Below the pieces are notes generated by a model. The model was not told the DNA's origin. It made no database searches and saw only the letters and a list, made by a program, of their open reading frames with translations. Source: Candidatus Aenigmatarchaeota archaeon (GTDB lineage: Archaea; Aenigmatarchaeota; Aenigmatarchaeia; QMZS01). From it: a stretch of DNA of 64,000 nucleotides. The position numbers were made by a program, and so were the translations under genes. Below, piece after piece: positions 40,613 through 50,200 of the stretch (the stretch's first letter is position 1; each line of letters opens with the position of its first letter). The DNA lies in NCBI GenBank assembly GCA_016932615.1, contig JAFGCN010000027.1:1-64000 (forward strand), in the 5' to 3' direction.

Positions 40613-42193
40613 CTAATCGGTGTACAGATTCATCAAGTCTTTTGCTTTAGCCATGATTAAACTGGCTCTTTGGTCAATAAAGGAGTCATAATCGAGGTCT
40701 GCAAAATCTCTTGGAATTAACGATTCGTCGATATACTCATTAAAATGGCGCCTGTCAATTCGCCGAATATATTCGCTTGGTGCCTCATCCTTTATGGTAT
40801 TGTTATCTCCTCGGGTTAAGAAACAAATATTGGCCAGCACATTTATTTTTCTTTTCTCAACACTACTTCGCTCCAAATGCTTTTTGGGAAAAATGTGGTG
40901 AAATTCATGGGTATTTACTTTATTTAATACCCTTTCCAGCTTTATCGTTGTACCACTTACAAAAGAATGTGGCTCAAGTGAACCTAGTAAAAGAATTAAC
41001 GTTTTTGAATCGGCACTTCCAGATGAGAACTTACTGTTCTTAAAGTCTACCTTAATTTCATCCAAAGGGTAATTGAAGCTATGATTTTCGTCATCCTTTA
41101 AAGCTTTAAACTCAGTAATATCAACAGCTTGCTTTTCATTAACGCCTGCAGAAAATCTTCGAGTAAAGACCGATCTCCAAAACCATTTCATCATTTTTTG
41201 TTTTTGCTTATCAGTATAAGGTGAACCTTCGGTTCTACAAGTTTCAAAGAAAACACTTAATGGGACAATGAGACCTGGGAACGGGAGCAATTTGTAATTC
41301 TTAATGTTTAATTCCCCTTTTAAGAAGTCAATTGCACCCAACATACCTCTCCTAATGTCTTCAAATCTTTCTCTAATTTCTTGACCTTGCATTTCAAGGA
41401 TTGCCTTGGGAGTAGTTTCTCCTCTAATAATCCCTGCACATATCCTTAATTGTAGGTCTCTATCTTTACACAACCCTTCGTACCCATGCTCTGCAATTTC
41501 TTCTTGAAGTTCGTCAAATTTTTCAACCAGGTCAAAATCTTCCGACCAGCTCCATGCGGACAAAAGTTGAAAGATGTCTAGCTCTGTACCCGCCCGATTT
41601 ATTCTTTCAAAAACAATGGCTACACTATTCCGATCTTGTGACTCAAATGTCTCGTTGGGTATTAAGTATTCCTTAAATCGGTCTTGAAGATTATCGATTT
41701 CTAATTTTTGCTTATCGGATAGCTTTTCCGTTGCTTTTCTATAACCTACCGTATCAAATAATACCTTCATGGGAAAATATCTGTTTGAATCAACCTCTGA
41801 TTCGTCAAGCGCTACAAATAACGATTCTTGGATACTTTCTTTAGCCTCCAAGTCAAAATATATATCCACCCATTCATCATCTACTGGTGTAAGAGTGGTT
41901 TGAAAAACGCTAAATAAGCTAGTGATTCTTTGTTGCCCATCTAACACATAATTTACAGGATAATCTTTTAGCGGTTGAGGCAGAACAAATCTTCCCAGAT
42001 CTTTTTCTGTTGTAAGGCGAGTATCAGTTTTCCATAAAATGATGGTTCCTATCGGAAAACCTTTGTAAATGCTATCTAGCAAAAATGCTACTTGATCAGG
42101 TTCCCAAACAAAATCTCGTTGAAAGGCCGGGATTCTTATATCTCCTGAAGAAATTCTCTCAATCAACTTCCTAATCGTAAGAGGGTCTCCCAT
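40613..42193 (-). CDS. DUF262/DUF1524 protein (GmrSD-like nuclease family)
   Basis: From ATG 42193, 526 residues. The N-terminal DUF262 domain is clear: RIPAFQRDFVWEPDQVAFLL and VNYVLDGQQRITSLF with the DGQQR motif, an NTPase-type site in this fold. The C-terminal DUF1524 domain has the His-Asn-type nuclease motif in EFHHIFPKKHLE followed by NVLANICFLTRGDNNTI. Both domains occur together in GmrSD, a type IV restriction enzyme against modified phage DNA, and in related defence proteins. The coding sequence is more AT-rich than its neighbours, consistent with transfer. An upstream TTG at 42274 also opens the frame but is not favoured. Confidence 0.82.
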   Translation of the reverse strand: MGDPLTIRKLIERISSGDIRIPAFQRDFVWEPDQVAFLLDSIYKGFPIGTIILWKTDTRLTTEKDLGRFVLPQPLKDYPVNYVLDGQQRITSLFSVFQTTLTPVDDEWVDIYFDLEAKESIQESLFVALDESEVDSNRYFPMKVLFDTVGYRKATEKLSDKQKLEIDNLQDRFKEYLIPNETFESQDRNSVAIVFERINRAGTELDIFQLLSAWSWSEDFDLVEKFDELQEEIAEHGYEGLCKDRDLQLRICAGIIRGETTPKAILEMQGQEIRERFEDIRRGMLGAIDFLKGELNIKNYKLLPFPGLIVPLSVFFETCRTEGSPYTDKQKQKMMKWFWRSVFTRRFSAGVNEKQAVDITEFKALKDDENHSFNYPLDEIKVDFKNSKFSSGSADSKTLILLLGSLEPHSFVSGTTIKLERVLNKVNTHEFHHIFPKKHLERSSVEKRKINVLANICFLTRGDNNTIKDEAPSEYIRRIDRRHFNEYIDESLIPRDFADLDYDSFIDQRASLIMAKAKDLMNLYTD

Positions 42194-42309
42194 TATAGTA
42201 GTTATATGGAATACCTCTGTACTCGGTCGTTTTCTGTTGATTTTAGACCCCTTGTTGAGTGCAACACTGTTCAAAAAACACGCAATAAATAACTCAAAAA
42301 AGGTTTTTT

Positions 42310-43386
42310 ATGGCGGAAAATGGAAATCCCCCCGGCGTTATGATTGTTGGCTATGGAGACATGGGAAAAATCCACTACAAAAACCTTTTGCCCCTTCAGG
42401 AGGAGGGAAAGGTAAAAATTTCCTCGGTTGTTGACAGGGACTATTCCAAGGTGGAGGGGCTTGGCCCAATAGGATACGAAAGCGTGCAGCAGGCGCTTGA
42501 AGAGACAAAGCCAGACATCGCCCTGGTCGTGGTCAACACGGATACTCACGCTGAGGTTATCGGCGAGCTAATCGAATACGCCGGTAAGGAAAAATCCCCC
42601 GCAATCTACTGCGAAACCCCTTTCGCGGAGTCTCTTTCTGAGGCGCTTCCCCTGGCAGAAAAGCTTACCGCTCTTGGCTATGGAAGCGAAATCCCCCTGG
42701 GCTTTGCCTACCTCATAAGGTATTCTCCGGCCACCGATGCCCTTATTTCTTACATAAACGACAAAAACCTTCCGGTCGAAAGCGTTGACATCGCCTGGAG
42801 AAAGCTTCGAAAGCCGGCCCGCCCGTCTGCGGGAGTCCACATAGACGAGACGACCCACTCGGCGGACACGGCTCTGCAGTACATACTTCCGATGACCGGA
42901 AACCGCGTAAAGGGAGTAGCCCTTGAAAAAATCCGCCAGGTTTACACCGACAGCATCATCGACAAGGAAAAGCAGACCGAGCTTTACGGAAAAGGTTCAG
43001 AGAAGATGGTCCCGATGGCGGAAGTTGAGTACACATTGAAGTGCCTGACCGAAGGCGGGAAGCTGATTCCTCTTCACGGCTTTTCGTCTTACATGAACCC
43101 TGATTTTGTCAGGAGAATCTCGGTTTCATGCGAAAACGGCGAAACCCTGACCACCTATTACGACAAGGCGGGAAAGGACGAGCTGACAGTCAGGAGAGAG
43201 GGTAAAGCTGGGGAGGAGATGCTCGGCTCGTGGAACATGAGCACCCCCGGGAAAAACCGCGTCCGAATGGAGCTTGAGGACTTCCTTGATTACTACAAAA
43301 CCGGAAAGCGCTCTCCAAGAATCGCCGGCCTCGATAGTGCGCTCTTTGACCTTCAGGTGACGGGTCTTCTTGAGTCTTCGCCCTGA
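42310..43386 (+). CDS. Gfo/Idh/MocA-family oxidoreductase
   Basis: A 358-residue NAD(P)-dependent dehydrogenase. The Rossmann start is VMIVGYGDMGKIHYKNLLP (about residues 9-27), with VALVVVNTDTHAEV-type sequence as IALVVVNTDTHAEVI and ICY-E-TPFAES (IYCETPFAESLSEAL) representing the conserved EKP-like block, here ETP. The C-terminal domain is the usual beta-sheet with HIDETTHSADTALQYI. The family oxidises or reduces sugars and related substrates. The change from EKP to ETP, where the lysine is usually catalytic, is notable. Confidence 0.78.
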   Translation: MAENGNPPGVMIVGYGDMGKIHYKNLLPLQEEGKVKISSVVDRDYSKVEGLGPIGYESVQQALEETKPDIALVVVNTDTHAEVIGELIEYAGKEKSPAIYCETPFAESLSEALPLAEKLTALGYGSEIPLGFAYLIRYSPATDALISYINDKNLPVESVDIAWRKLRKPARPSAGVHIDETTHSADTALQYILPMTGNRVKGVALEKIRQVYTDSIIDKEKQTELYGKGSEKMVPMAEVEYTLKCLTEGGKLIPLHGFSSYMNPDFVRRISVSCENGETLTTYYDKAGKDELTVRREGKAGEEMLGSWNMSTPGKNRVRMELEDFLDYYKTGKRSPRIAGLDSALFDLQVTGLLESSP

Positions 43387-43466
43387 AGCTGAAAATAAGC
43401 AGCCCTAATAAGCGCAGCAACGCCAACTTATGGTTTAAAGCCAATCCAGATAATGAGGGTTTCAAT

Positions 43467-44105
43467 ATGACAAAAATTTTCATCTTTGGAGACAGCTTGC
43501 CTTATGGCAAGTGGGACTCTGAAAAAGCCGGGTGGGCAAACCGTTTGAGGGTCTGGCTTGACGAGAAAGTCCTTTCAGGCCACGGCTACTACGAGACGTT
43601 CAACTTCGGCGTGCCTGGCGACTTTTCGGAAGGTCTTTTGAACCGATTCGAGTCAGACCTGAAGCCAAGGTTTCGGGATGGCGAGGACATCGCGATAATT
43701 TTCCAGATTGGGATAAATGATACGCAGTTCATCCCCGCAAAAAGCGTCCTAAAGTCCACAAAGGAAGAGTTCGAAAAAAACATAGGCCACTTGGCGGCAA
43801 TCGCCTTGAAGTACACGTCGAAAGTTGCTTTTCTGGGGCTCACCCCGATAGACGAGGAGAAGACGCTTACCGTTCCCTGGTACCACGACAGCTACTACAA
43901 GAACAAGTCCATCCAGGAATACAATGAAATTATAAAAGAAGTATGCGAGAAAAAACAGGTTTATTTCCTCGGCCTTTTCGAGAAATTAAACCAGAAAAAA
44001 TATTTCGACAACCTTGTCGACGGGCTCCACCCGAACGCGCTCGGCCACGAGTGGCTTTTCAAGTTCGTAAGGGATTTTGTGCAGGACAAGAACTTCCTTG
44101 GGTAG
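43467..44105 (+). CDS. SGNH/GDSL-family hydrolase
   Basis: A 212-residue lipase/esterase-like fold. Block I, IFGDSLPYGKW, has the catalytic serine (S9). The Gly of block II is in FGVPGDFSEG, block III is QIGINDTQF with the Asn, and block V is DGLHPNALGHEWL with the catalytic Asp and His. No signal peptide, so probably cytoplasmic. Substrates range from esters to acylated sugars; the actual one is unknown. It is preceded by the oxidoreductase gene, about 80 bp away, on the same strand. Confidence 0.88.
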   Translation: MTKIFIFGDSLPYGKWDSEKAGWANRLRVWLDEKVLSGHGYYETFNFGVPGDFSEGLLNRFESDLKPRFRDGEDIAIIFQIGINDTQFIPAKSVLKSTKEEFEKNIGHLAAIALKYTSKVAFLGLTPIDEEKTLTVPWYHDSYYKNKSIQEYNEIIKEVCEKKQVYFLGLFEKLNQKKYFDNLVDGLHPNALGHEWLFKFVRDFVQDKNFLG

Positions 44106-44208
44106 GGATGTGGTGTTTTTATCTCTCAGGTATTTTTGGAAAAATTTTCCTGCCAAATATGACGTAGTCCGAAAGTAACACTGCCGTATCCTTTTGCAAC
44201 CACAAACC

Positions 44209-44226
44209 CTAAGTCAATTGACTTAG
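44209..44226. promoter_or_regulatory. 18-bp perfect palindrome upstream of the thiolase gene
   Basis: CTAAGTCAATTGACTTAG is a perfect inverted repeat ending 14 bp before the TATA-like element at 44240-44247 and 40 bp before the ATG. This position, just upstream of the promoter, suits a dimeric transcription regulator. No such regulator gene is adjacent. Confidence 0.6.
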
Positions 44227-44239
44227 TTGGGCAAAACAA

Positions 44240-44247
44240 TATTTAAT
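44240..44247 (+). promoter_or_regulatory. TATA-like box of the mevalonate-pathway operon
   Basis: TATTTAAT lies 27 bp before the ATG at 44267, indicating a leaderless or near-leaderless transcript for the thiolase and HMG-CoA synthase genes. Confidence 0.5.
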
Positions 44248-44266
44248 TACTTGCCTAAGATTACCT

Positions 44267-45460
44267 ATGGCTATTGCTATAATAGGCACAGGCATTACGC
44301 AGTTTGGCGAGCTTTGGGATTCCTCCTGGGAGGAGCTGGTGAGAGAAGCATGCATGGAGGCGATAAAAAATGCCAATGTTGAAGTTAACGAAATTGATTG
44401 CGGATATTTTGGAAACATGAACCTTTCAAGGTTCGATGGGCAGGACCACTTAGTTGCGAGGATAAATGAATTTTTGGGGCTAAGCCATGTATTCAGGACA
44501 GAGGCCGCCTGCGCATCCGGAAGCGTTGCACTGAAGCTTGCGGCAACACAAGTCGAGCTTGCAGCACTCCGGGGAGAAAATGACGTTGCCCTTGTCTGCG
44601 GATTTGAAAAAATGACCGACCAGATGACGGGCAGGACAACAAACATCCTTGCAAGCGCTTCCCACTTTGACACTGAGGTCATGAATGGCGCTACCTTTCC
44701 GGGGCTTTACGCGCTTCTTGCCCAGAGGTACCTGCACGAGACAGGCGCAACAGAGCAGGACCTTCATGCAATTGCAATAAAAAACCACAAGAATGCAACG
44801 CAAAACAAGAAGGCGATGTACAGAAAGGAAATTACGATGAGCCACTTCAAGAGCCATGTTGCAACCCCGCTTTCGCTTTTCGACTGCTCTCCGATTTCAG
44901 ACGGCGCAGCGGCGATGCTGGTGACTACAGAAAAGTGCGCCAAGTACCTTGGAGTTGAGTACGTGAAGCTCGAGGATATTGAGGTCTGCAACTCCTCGAT
45001 TTCACTGGCAAAAAGGTTTGACCCTCTTGTGCTTGATGCCGGGGTTTGCGCGTCAAAGCGTGTTTACAAGCGAATGGGCATTTCACCTAGGGACATTGAC
45101 CTGATAGAAGTTCATGACTGCTTTACTATTAACGAGATTTTGTGCCTTGAGGCGGCGGGATTTGCAAAGCGCGGTGAAGGGTACAATCTCATAAGGAGCA
45201 TCCTTCCATATGACAGCATAAACCAGCTTACCCCGCCGGTTCCTTATACAGTGGATGGAAGGCAGCTTTATGTCAACACTTCAGGCGGGCTGAAGGCAAA
45301 GGGACACCCTGTCGGGGCGACGGGAGTTGCACAGATTATCGAAGTCTGCGACCAGATTCTTGGAAAGGCGGGCGGCAGGAACGTAAACCCCAATATTGGG
45401 GCAGCCCTCAATATCGGAGGGACCGGAGGAACAGCGGTTTTTTCTGTTCTGAGGAGGTGA
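44267..45460 (+). CDS. Archaeal-type thiolase (acetyl-CoA C-acetyltransferase)
   Basis: A 397-residue thiolase, first enzyme of the mevalonate pathway, joining two acetyl-CoA. Catalytic Cys is C82 in TEAACASGSVALKLA; the histidines are in LIEVHDCFTINEI and GGLKAKGHPVGATGVAQI. The sequence belongs to the archaeal SCP2-like group that forms a complex with HMG-CoA synthase and a DUF35 protein so that acetoacetyl-CoA is passed on directly. Immediately downstream, overlapping by its stop codon's SD-like bases, is the DUF35-HMG-CoA synthase fusion. No transit signal; cytoplasmic. Confidence 0.9.
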   Translation: MAIAIIGTGITQFGELWDSSWEELVREACMEAIKNANVEVNEIDCGYFGNMNLSRFDGQDHLVARINEFLGLSHVFRTEAACASGSVALKLAATQVELAALRGENDVALVCGFEKMTDQMTGRTTNILASASHFDTEVMNGATFPGLYALLAQRYLHETGATEQDLHAIAIKNHKNATQNKKAMYRKEITMSHFKSHVATPLSLFDCSPISDGAAAMLVTTEKCAKYLGVEYVKLEDIEVCNSSISLAKRFDPLVLDAGVCASKRVYKRMGISPRDIDLIEVHDCFTINEILCLEAAGFAKRGEGYNLIRSILPYDSINQLTPPVPYTVDGRQLYVNTSGGLKAKGHPVGATGVAQIIEVCDQILGKAGGRNVNPNIGAALNIGGTGGTAVFSVLRR

Positions 45461-45461
45461 T
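45453..45461 (+). promoter_or_regulatory. Shine-Dalgarno for the DUF35-HMG-CoA synthase gene
   Basis: GGAGGTGAT overlaps the thiolase stop codon and sits 5 bases (from GGAGG) before ATG 45463. It is the strongest ribosome-binding site I see in the window and decides this start over GTG 45457. Confidence 0.7.
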
Positions 45462-45462
45462 T

Positions 45463-46827
45463 ATGCCAAGGCCAGCAAAAGCTCAGCGGATAAACCATTT
45501 TGAAAACGTGGGTCTTGAGGGAGAGGTCTACTCGAAGACAAAGCTTCATGTGGCGTCCGACCTGTTCCAGTTCGAAAAAAAGCTCCCCTATGTAACTGCG
45601 CTTATAAAGACCGAGACCAAGACGATATTCGGTCTTGTCGATGAGCACAACGTCGAGATTGGTGACTGGGTTGTTTCAAGAGCCGGGCTTATTGGGGTTA
45701 ATGACAGGGGTCTTAGGATTTACGGTTCTGTCTGGGAAAAGAAGCACTACTTCGAGGAGCCGCTTATGAAGCCGCCAACAACCAAAAGAGAAGCTCCCAA
45801 GTACAACTTTGTAGGCATCGAGGGATATGGAGTATATGTCCCGCGCCACCGGCTTGACCTGTCACAGCTTGGAAAAGTCTGGGGAAAGGATGCAGCCGGC
45901 TTCAAGAGTTTTCCCGGAAGCTTCGATGACCAGGCGAGCTACGCGTGCAATGCAACTCTTTCGGCAATGAGGCACGCCGGGGTAGACAAGCAGCAGGTTC
46001 GCTTTATTGAGGTCGGAAGCGAAAGCAAGGTCTATGCTGTAAAGCCGACGGCAAGCATAATCGCGGGAATGCTTAGGACAAGCAACTGCTTTGCAGCGGA
46101 TAACGAGTTTGCGTGCAAAGCGGGCCTGCAGAGCTTTGTGAATGCGCATAATTTTGTCATGGCTCATGGGGGCTTTGGAATTGCAGTCGGGGCGGACTCC
46201 GCGCAGGGGGAGCCGAATGACGTGCTTGAAATGACTGCCGGGGATGGGGCTGCTGCATTCGTACTTGGAGCGGAAAGCCCTATTGCGCTTGTCGAGGGCA
46301 TGACAAGCTACACGACAGACACGGCAGACTTCTGGAGAAACGAGGGGGATAGATTCCCGCAGCATGCAGGAAGGTTTTCGGGCGAGCCGGCTTATTATAA
46401 GCACGTCCTTGCTTCGGCAAAGCACTTATTCAACAAGCTAAAGCTTGAGGCGCAGGACTTTGATTTTGTAGTCTTCCACCAGCCAAACGCGAAGTTCCCG
46501 AGAATCGCAGCCACAATACTTGGCTTCAATAAGGAGCAGTTCGAGCCGGGAATTGTTTTTGACTGGATAGGAAACACCTATTCTGCAAACTGCATGCTAG
46601 GGCTTGCAAAGGTCCTGGATATTGCAGGGCCTTACCAGAGAATACTTGTGGTTTCCTACGGGTCAGGCGCAGGAAGCGATGCCATGTCTCTTGTAACAAC
46701 TCCTGAGATAGAAAAAAAGCGCGGCAGAAGGGCAAGGTCAGTAAAGAGCTGGATAGGCCAGACAGATATAGGAAACCTCATTGTTGAGGGGTATGGAAGG
46801 TACCTTCGGAACAAAGGGCTTATCTAG
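45463..46827 (+). CDS. DUF35 OB-fold fused to hydroxymethylglutaryl-CoA synthase
   Basis: About 454 residues; positions are counted from the upstream GTG (45457). Residues 10-105 look like a DUF35 OB-fold (VTALIKTETKTIFGLV, GDWVVSRAGLIGV), without the cysteine zinc ribbon often present. Residues 115-456 are HMG-CoA synthase: YGVYVPRHRLDLSQLG, IEVGSESKVYAVKPTASII, the catalytic Cys C220 in NEFACKAGLQSF, and H341 in FHQPNAKFPRI. The usual catalytic-glutamate block D-E-D is GSFDDQAS (155-162), with Asp aligned to the Glu. In other archaea thiolase, DUF35 and HMGCS are three separate chains that form a channelling complex. Here two are one polypeptide directly behind thiolase. It makes HMG-CoA for isoprenoid lipids. 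Confidence 0.88.
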   Translation: MPRPAKAQRINHFENVGLEGEVYSKTKLHVASDLFQFEKKLPYVTALIKTETKTIFGLVDEHNVEIGDWVVSRAGLIGVNDRGLRIYGSVWEKKHYFEEPLMKPPTTKREAPKYNFVGIEGYGVYVPRHRLDLSQLGKVWGKDAAGFKSFPGSFDDQASYACNATLSAMRHAGVDKQQVRFIEVGSESKVYAVKPTASIIAGMLRTSNCFAADNEFACKAGLQSFVNAHNFVMAHGGFGIAVGADSAQGEPNDVLEMTAGDGAAAFVLGAESPIALVEGMTSYTTDTADFWRNEGDRFPQHAGRFSGEPAYYKHVLASAKHLFNKLKLEAQDFDFVVFHQPNAKFPRIAATILGFNKEQFEPGIVFDWIGNTYSANCMLGLAKVLDIAGPYQRILVVSYGSGAGSDAMSLVTTPEIEKKRGRRARSVKSWIGQTDIGNLIVEGYGRYLRNKGLI

Positions 46828-46831
46828 AACG

Positions 46832-47215
46832 ATGTTTCAGGATTTTGTTGAAGAGCTAAAGCAGCTTAATCTTCCAATGGGTGAATATGCGATATTTGGG
46901 AGCGGGCCGCTTGCTGTCAGGGGAGTCAGGGAGTCTCAGGACATAGACCTTGTCGTAAAGGATGGGCTCTGGCAGGAACTGTCCCAAAAATATGCTCCGG
47001 AAGGCAGGAGAATTTACGTGGGAAATGTTGAGATATATGCCGACTGGAGCCCCTGGACGGACACGGGCTTTCTGGTGGATTCTGCGGAGATTATAGAGGG
47101 CATGCCTTATGTCCGGCTTGAGTATGTGCAGGAGTGGAAAGCATACCTGAGTCGGGATAAGGATAAGGCAGACCTAAAACTGATTGAAAAGTACCTTTCA
47201 GAGGGAGGAAGGTAA
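46832..47215 (+). CDS. Nucleotidyltransferase-fold protein
   Basis: A 127-residue protein from ATG 46832, four bases after the HMG-CoA synthase stop codon. AIFGSGPLAVRGVRESQDIDLVV matches the nucleotidyltransferase pattern GS...R...SxDIDL, given here in parts as FGSGPLAVRG and SQDIDLVV. A further Asp/Glu is in VEIYADW. The rest is short, so this is a minimal domain like those in MNT/HEPN pairs or in DUF4269-like proteins. No HEPN partner is adjacent. Whether it is active is uncertain. Confidence 0.65.
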   Translation: MFQDFVEELKQLNLPMGEYAIFGSGPLAVRGVRESQDIDLVVKDGLWQELSQKYAPEGRRIYVGNVEIYADWSPWTDTGFLVDSAEIIEGMPYVRLEYVQEWKAYLSRDKDKADLKLIEKYLSEGGR

Positions 47216-47235
47216 GTATTTTTTTGGTATGGCGT

Positions 47236-50200
47236 TTAGCTTGTAACTTCCATGACGAGCACTGAACCGGAATAAATCAGGTACTCCGAATCGCTGCTTA
47301 TGTCAGCAGTAATTTTTGCCTTGTATATGAAGGGCACAGTAGTCTCATAGCCGCTACCCGATAAAGGGAGCTCTATCGATTCAAGCGCGATGCCTTCATA
47401 ATCCAAGGCCCCTACGGGGCTTTCCGTCATTCTTATTTCAAGACTGCCGCCGAAGTTTCCGGTCTGGAAGTAATGGTAGACCTTTATTTTCACTCTTTCG
47501 CCAGGGTTTATATCGGACTTTGTGACGCTAAGCGTTATGTCTTTTTCAGGATTTTTCTTTGAAAGGACCGCCGTTTCGTAGCTTGATTTTATCCTGATTC
47601 CAGACCCCTCCCAGGCACCTTCCCTGCACACATAGAGCGAGCCCTTTCTCATTGCAGTGTATCCGTTTCCGACACAGGAATTTTCAAGGGCGCATTGTCC
47701 ATTGAAGCAGCATATGCTTTTTGATTCATCTATGAGGGTGGGCGAGCAAGTGTAATCTGACGTTCCGGGAAGGTTGCAGTCGCAGTCATGAAGGCACTCC
47801 GCGTTTCCGACTCCGCCTTTACCCCAGACGCCGTTCTTGCACATCCACATGCACCCGTTAAGGTCGTTTTGCCCTTCCGGGTAGCACTCTATATTTGTAG
47901 GGCCTGTGGCGTGAGCGCACTGCCCCTTAGGGCAGCAGTAAAAGCAGGTGTCGTTTTTTATGGAAGTGTCCGTTTCGTAGAAACCGGGTTTGCCGGAAGT
48001 ATATCCGCTTAGCCGATAGGTCACCATCTTGTAGGTCTGGCAGGTTTTTTCTCCGGGGCTTGAAAGAGTCGAGGGGCTGTCCTCCACACAAAACGAGTTT
48101 GGATAGCAGTCGGGGCTTTCAGAGTAGCAGAATGTCTTGTCGGGGGTATAGCAGTCGACGGTAATATTATATACATTTTCGGTTGGCTTTCCTGCAAAGC
48201 TGATTTCATATGAGCCTGTTGCCTCCTTCAGCTCAAGCTTTTGCTTTCCGTTTGACTCAGGAACGGCAGGAACTTCTTCTTTGTTTTCGCTGAGCTCATA
48301 GATGTAGTCGCTGAAGGGGCTGTTGCCGTTATCCTCATACTGCTCGTATCCCTGCATTGAATGGCTAATCTTTGAAGCTTTTATCTGTATTTCATCATCA
48401 GCGCTTGGCTGTGGAATGACGTAGGCAATGGCGTCCCTTGGCCTGTCGAAGATTATGCTGTAGCTTAAGGGAGCATTGCTGAAGCTGCTCTTCGGTGTGT
48501 TTACTCCATTGCAAAGGTTATAGTATTTATAATAATGGTCTGCCCGGTGATTGTCACACGGGTGGCTTATTTCGGTGTAGAGGGGTATTTTTTCAGTTTC
48601 TGATTCAAGTTTATAATTGAATATGGTTTCGCCACAGCTCTGGGAGTTAGTCCACTTGCCGTTATCACACTTTAGCTTTAGCCCCCCATATAGGATTTCA
48701 GTTCCATGCCTGTAGCATCCGACAGATGAATCTTCGTTAAGCGATTCGTAGCCATCCGTTCCTAAAACCTGCTTGCAATCTTTCCAGGTCGAATCTGAGC
48801 TGTCCCAGCATAGGGTAGGGCTGTCTGGGATTTCCACATGGGCGCAGTATGAAACCGTGCTGGTGAAGTCGCTCCAGGACTCCATTCCGGGGGATATAAC
48901 TACGCCATCGTCTTGGACATTGCTGATTTGCTCTGTCGGGCAGCAAAAGCTCTGCCCGCCGGCAAAGTCTGCTGCGCAGTTTCCGGATGCACAGGGGTGA
49001 GAGTCATCGATTACCGTGTCTTCGCATTCGTAGAAATCCTTTATGGCAAGATAATTGCAGTAGCAGGCTTGTTTTGAGTTGAGGTAGGCATCCCTTTCTC
49101 CAATGCAGCTGCTGTGGTCTGAGCTTCCCGTTACACTCTCACAGCGGTAAGTTTTGCCTACGCTTGTCGGGCTGTCCCGGGGGTCAGCAATCATCGTGTA
49201 CTTCTCGTTGTATATGAAATCTTCCTCGTCGGAGGCCTGCTCTTCTACCGGAACGCAGCAGTATTCGCCGTCAGGGCAAAGGGAGCCCTTCACTACTCCC
49301 CCATTTTTAACCACGGAAATTTTCCAGGAATATCTATTTGGATAATCACCGTAGTCAAGAAGGGGCTGGTTGCAGTACTGCCAGTTGTTTACGGATAAGC
49401 TTGTTCTCTTGTACCAGGGTATGCTGGAGTCCACTTCCATACAGGTGCCACCTATGTCAGAGCAGGTTTTGGACTCATCGATTGTACACTTGACTCCTGC
49501 CGGGCACATATTTGTGCCAACCCCTCTGGAAATAAAAAGCTGCTTTCCGCTTCCCCCGCACTCTCCGCCAAGCTTTACTTCACAGAAGGCCTCATCGGGG
49601 TTGCTGTCCTGCATGTCTTTATAGTTCTGGCTTTGGTCGCTGCATCCTGCAAACCCGTCATAAACAGGGGCGTTATCCATGCACCAGCCCTTGCAAAGTT
49701 CGTCCTCACACAGGCAGCCTGTTGAGCCGTCTTCTCCGCCGGGGCAGCCGGTGAAGTAGCGGGTGAGAAAGGAGCCGTCATGGTAGTAGTGACCCTCTGG
49801 ATCGCCGCTGGGGAAGTGGTCCAGGCTAGAACTGTAGCCGCATCTATCCGTGCAGGTTACTTTTTTATTTGCATTGTCGTCTATGCACGTTTGCCATGGC
49901 TGGCAGTCTTTTACTGAGGAACTTCCCTCAGTCATTGCTGCTATTTTGCATAAATTGTCGCACCCGTCCTCACAGTAATAGAAATAGAGTTTGGTTTTAT
50001 AGTCCGTGAACTTACTCATTGTCTCAAGGTAGTTTTTTGGGTCATAGGAGATCAGCTGGCTTTCCGTCCCACTAGAGTACCAGACCTCTTTGGCTTCAGA
50101 ATAGGTTGGGTTTCCATCAGTACATTGGTCATCGAAGGGTGTGCAGTCAAACGTCCTGCTAAGACTGTCGCAATAGTTACAATCTCCTTCACAGTGAAAC

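Noticed and set aside
46832-47215. MNT/HEPN toxin-antitoxin pair with the nucleotidyltransferase-like gene
   Set aside because: No HEPN gene is adjacent; the HEPN-like gene at 55.3 kb is 8 kb away and of different composition.
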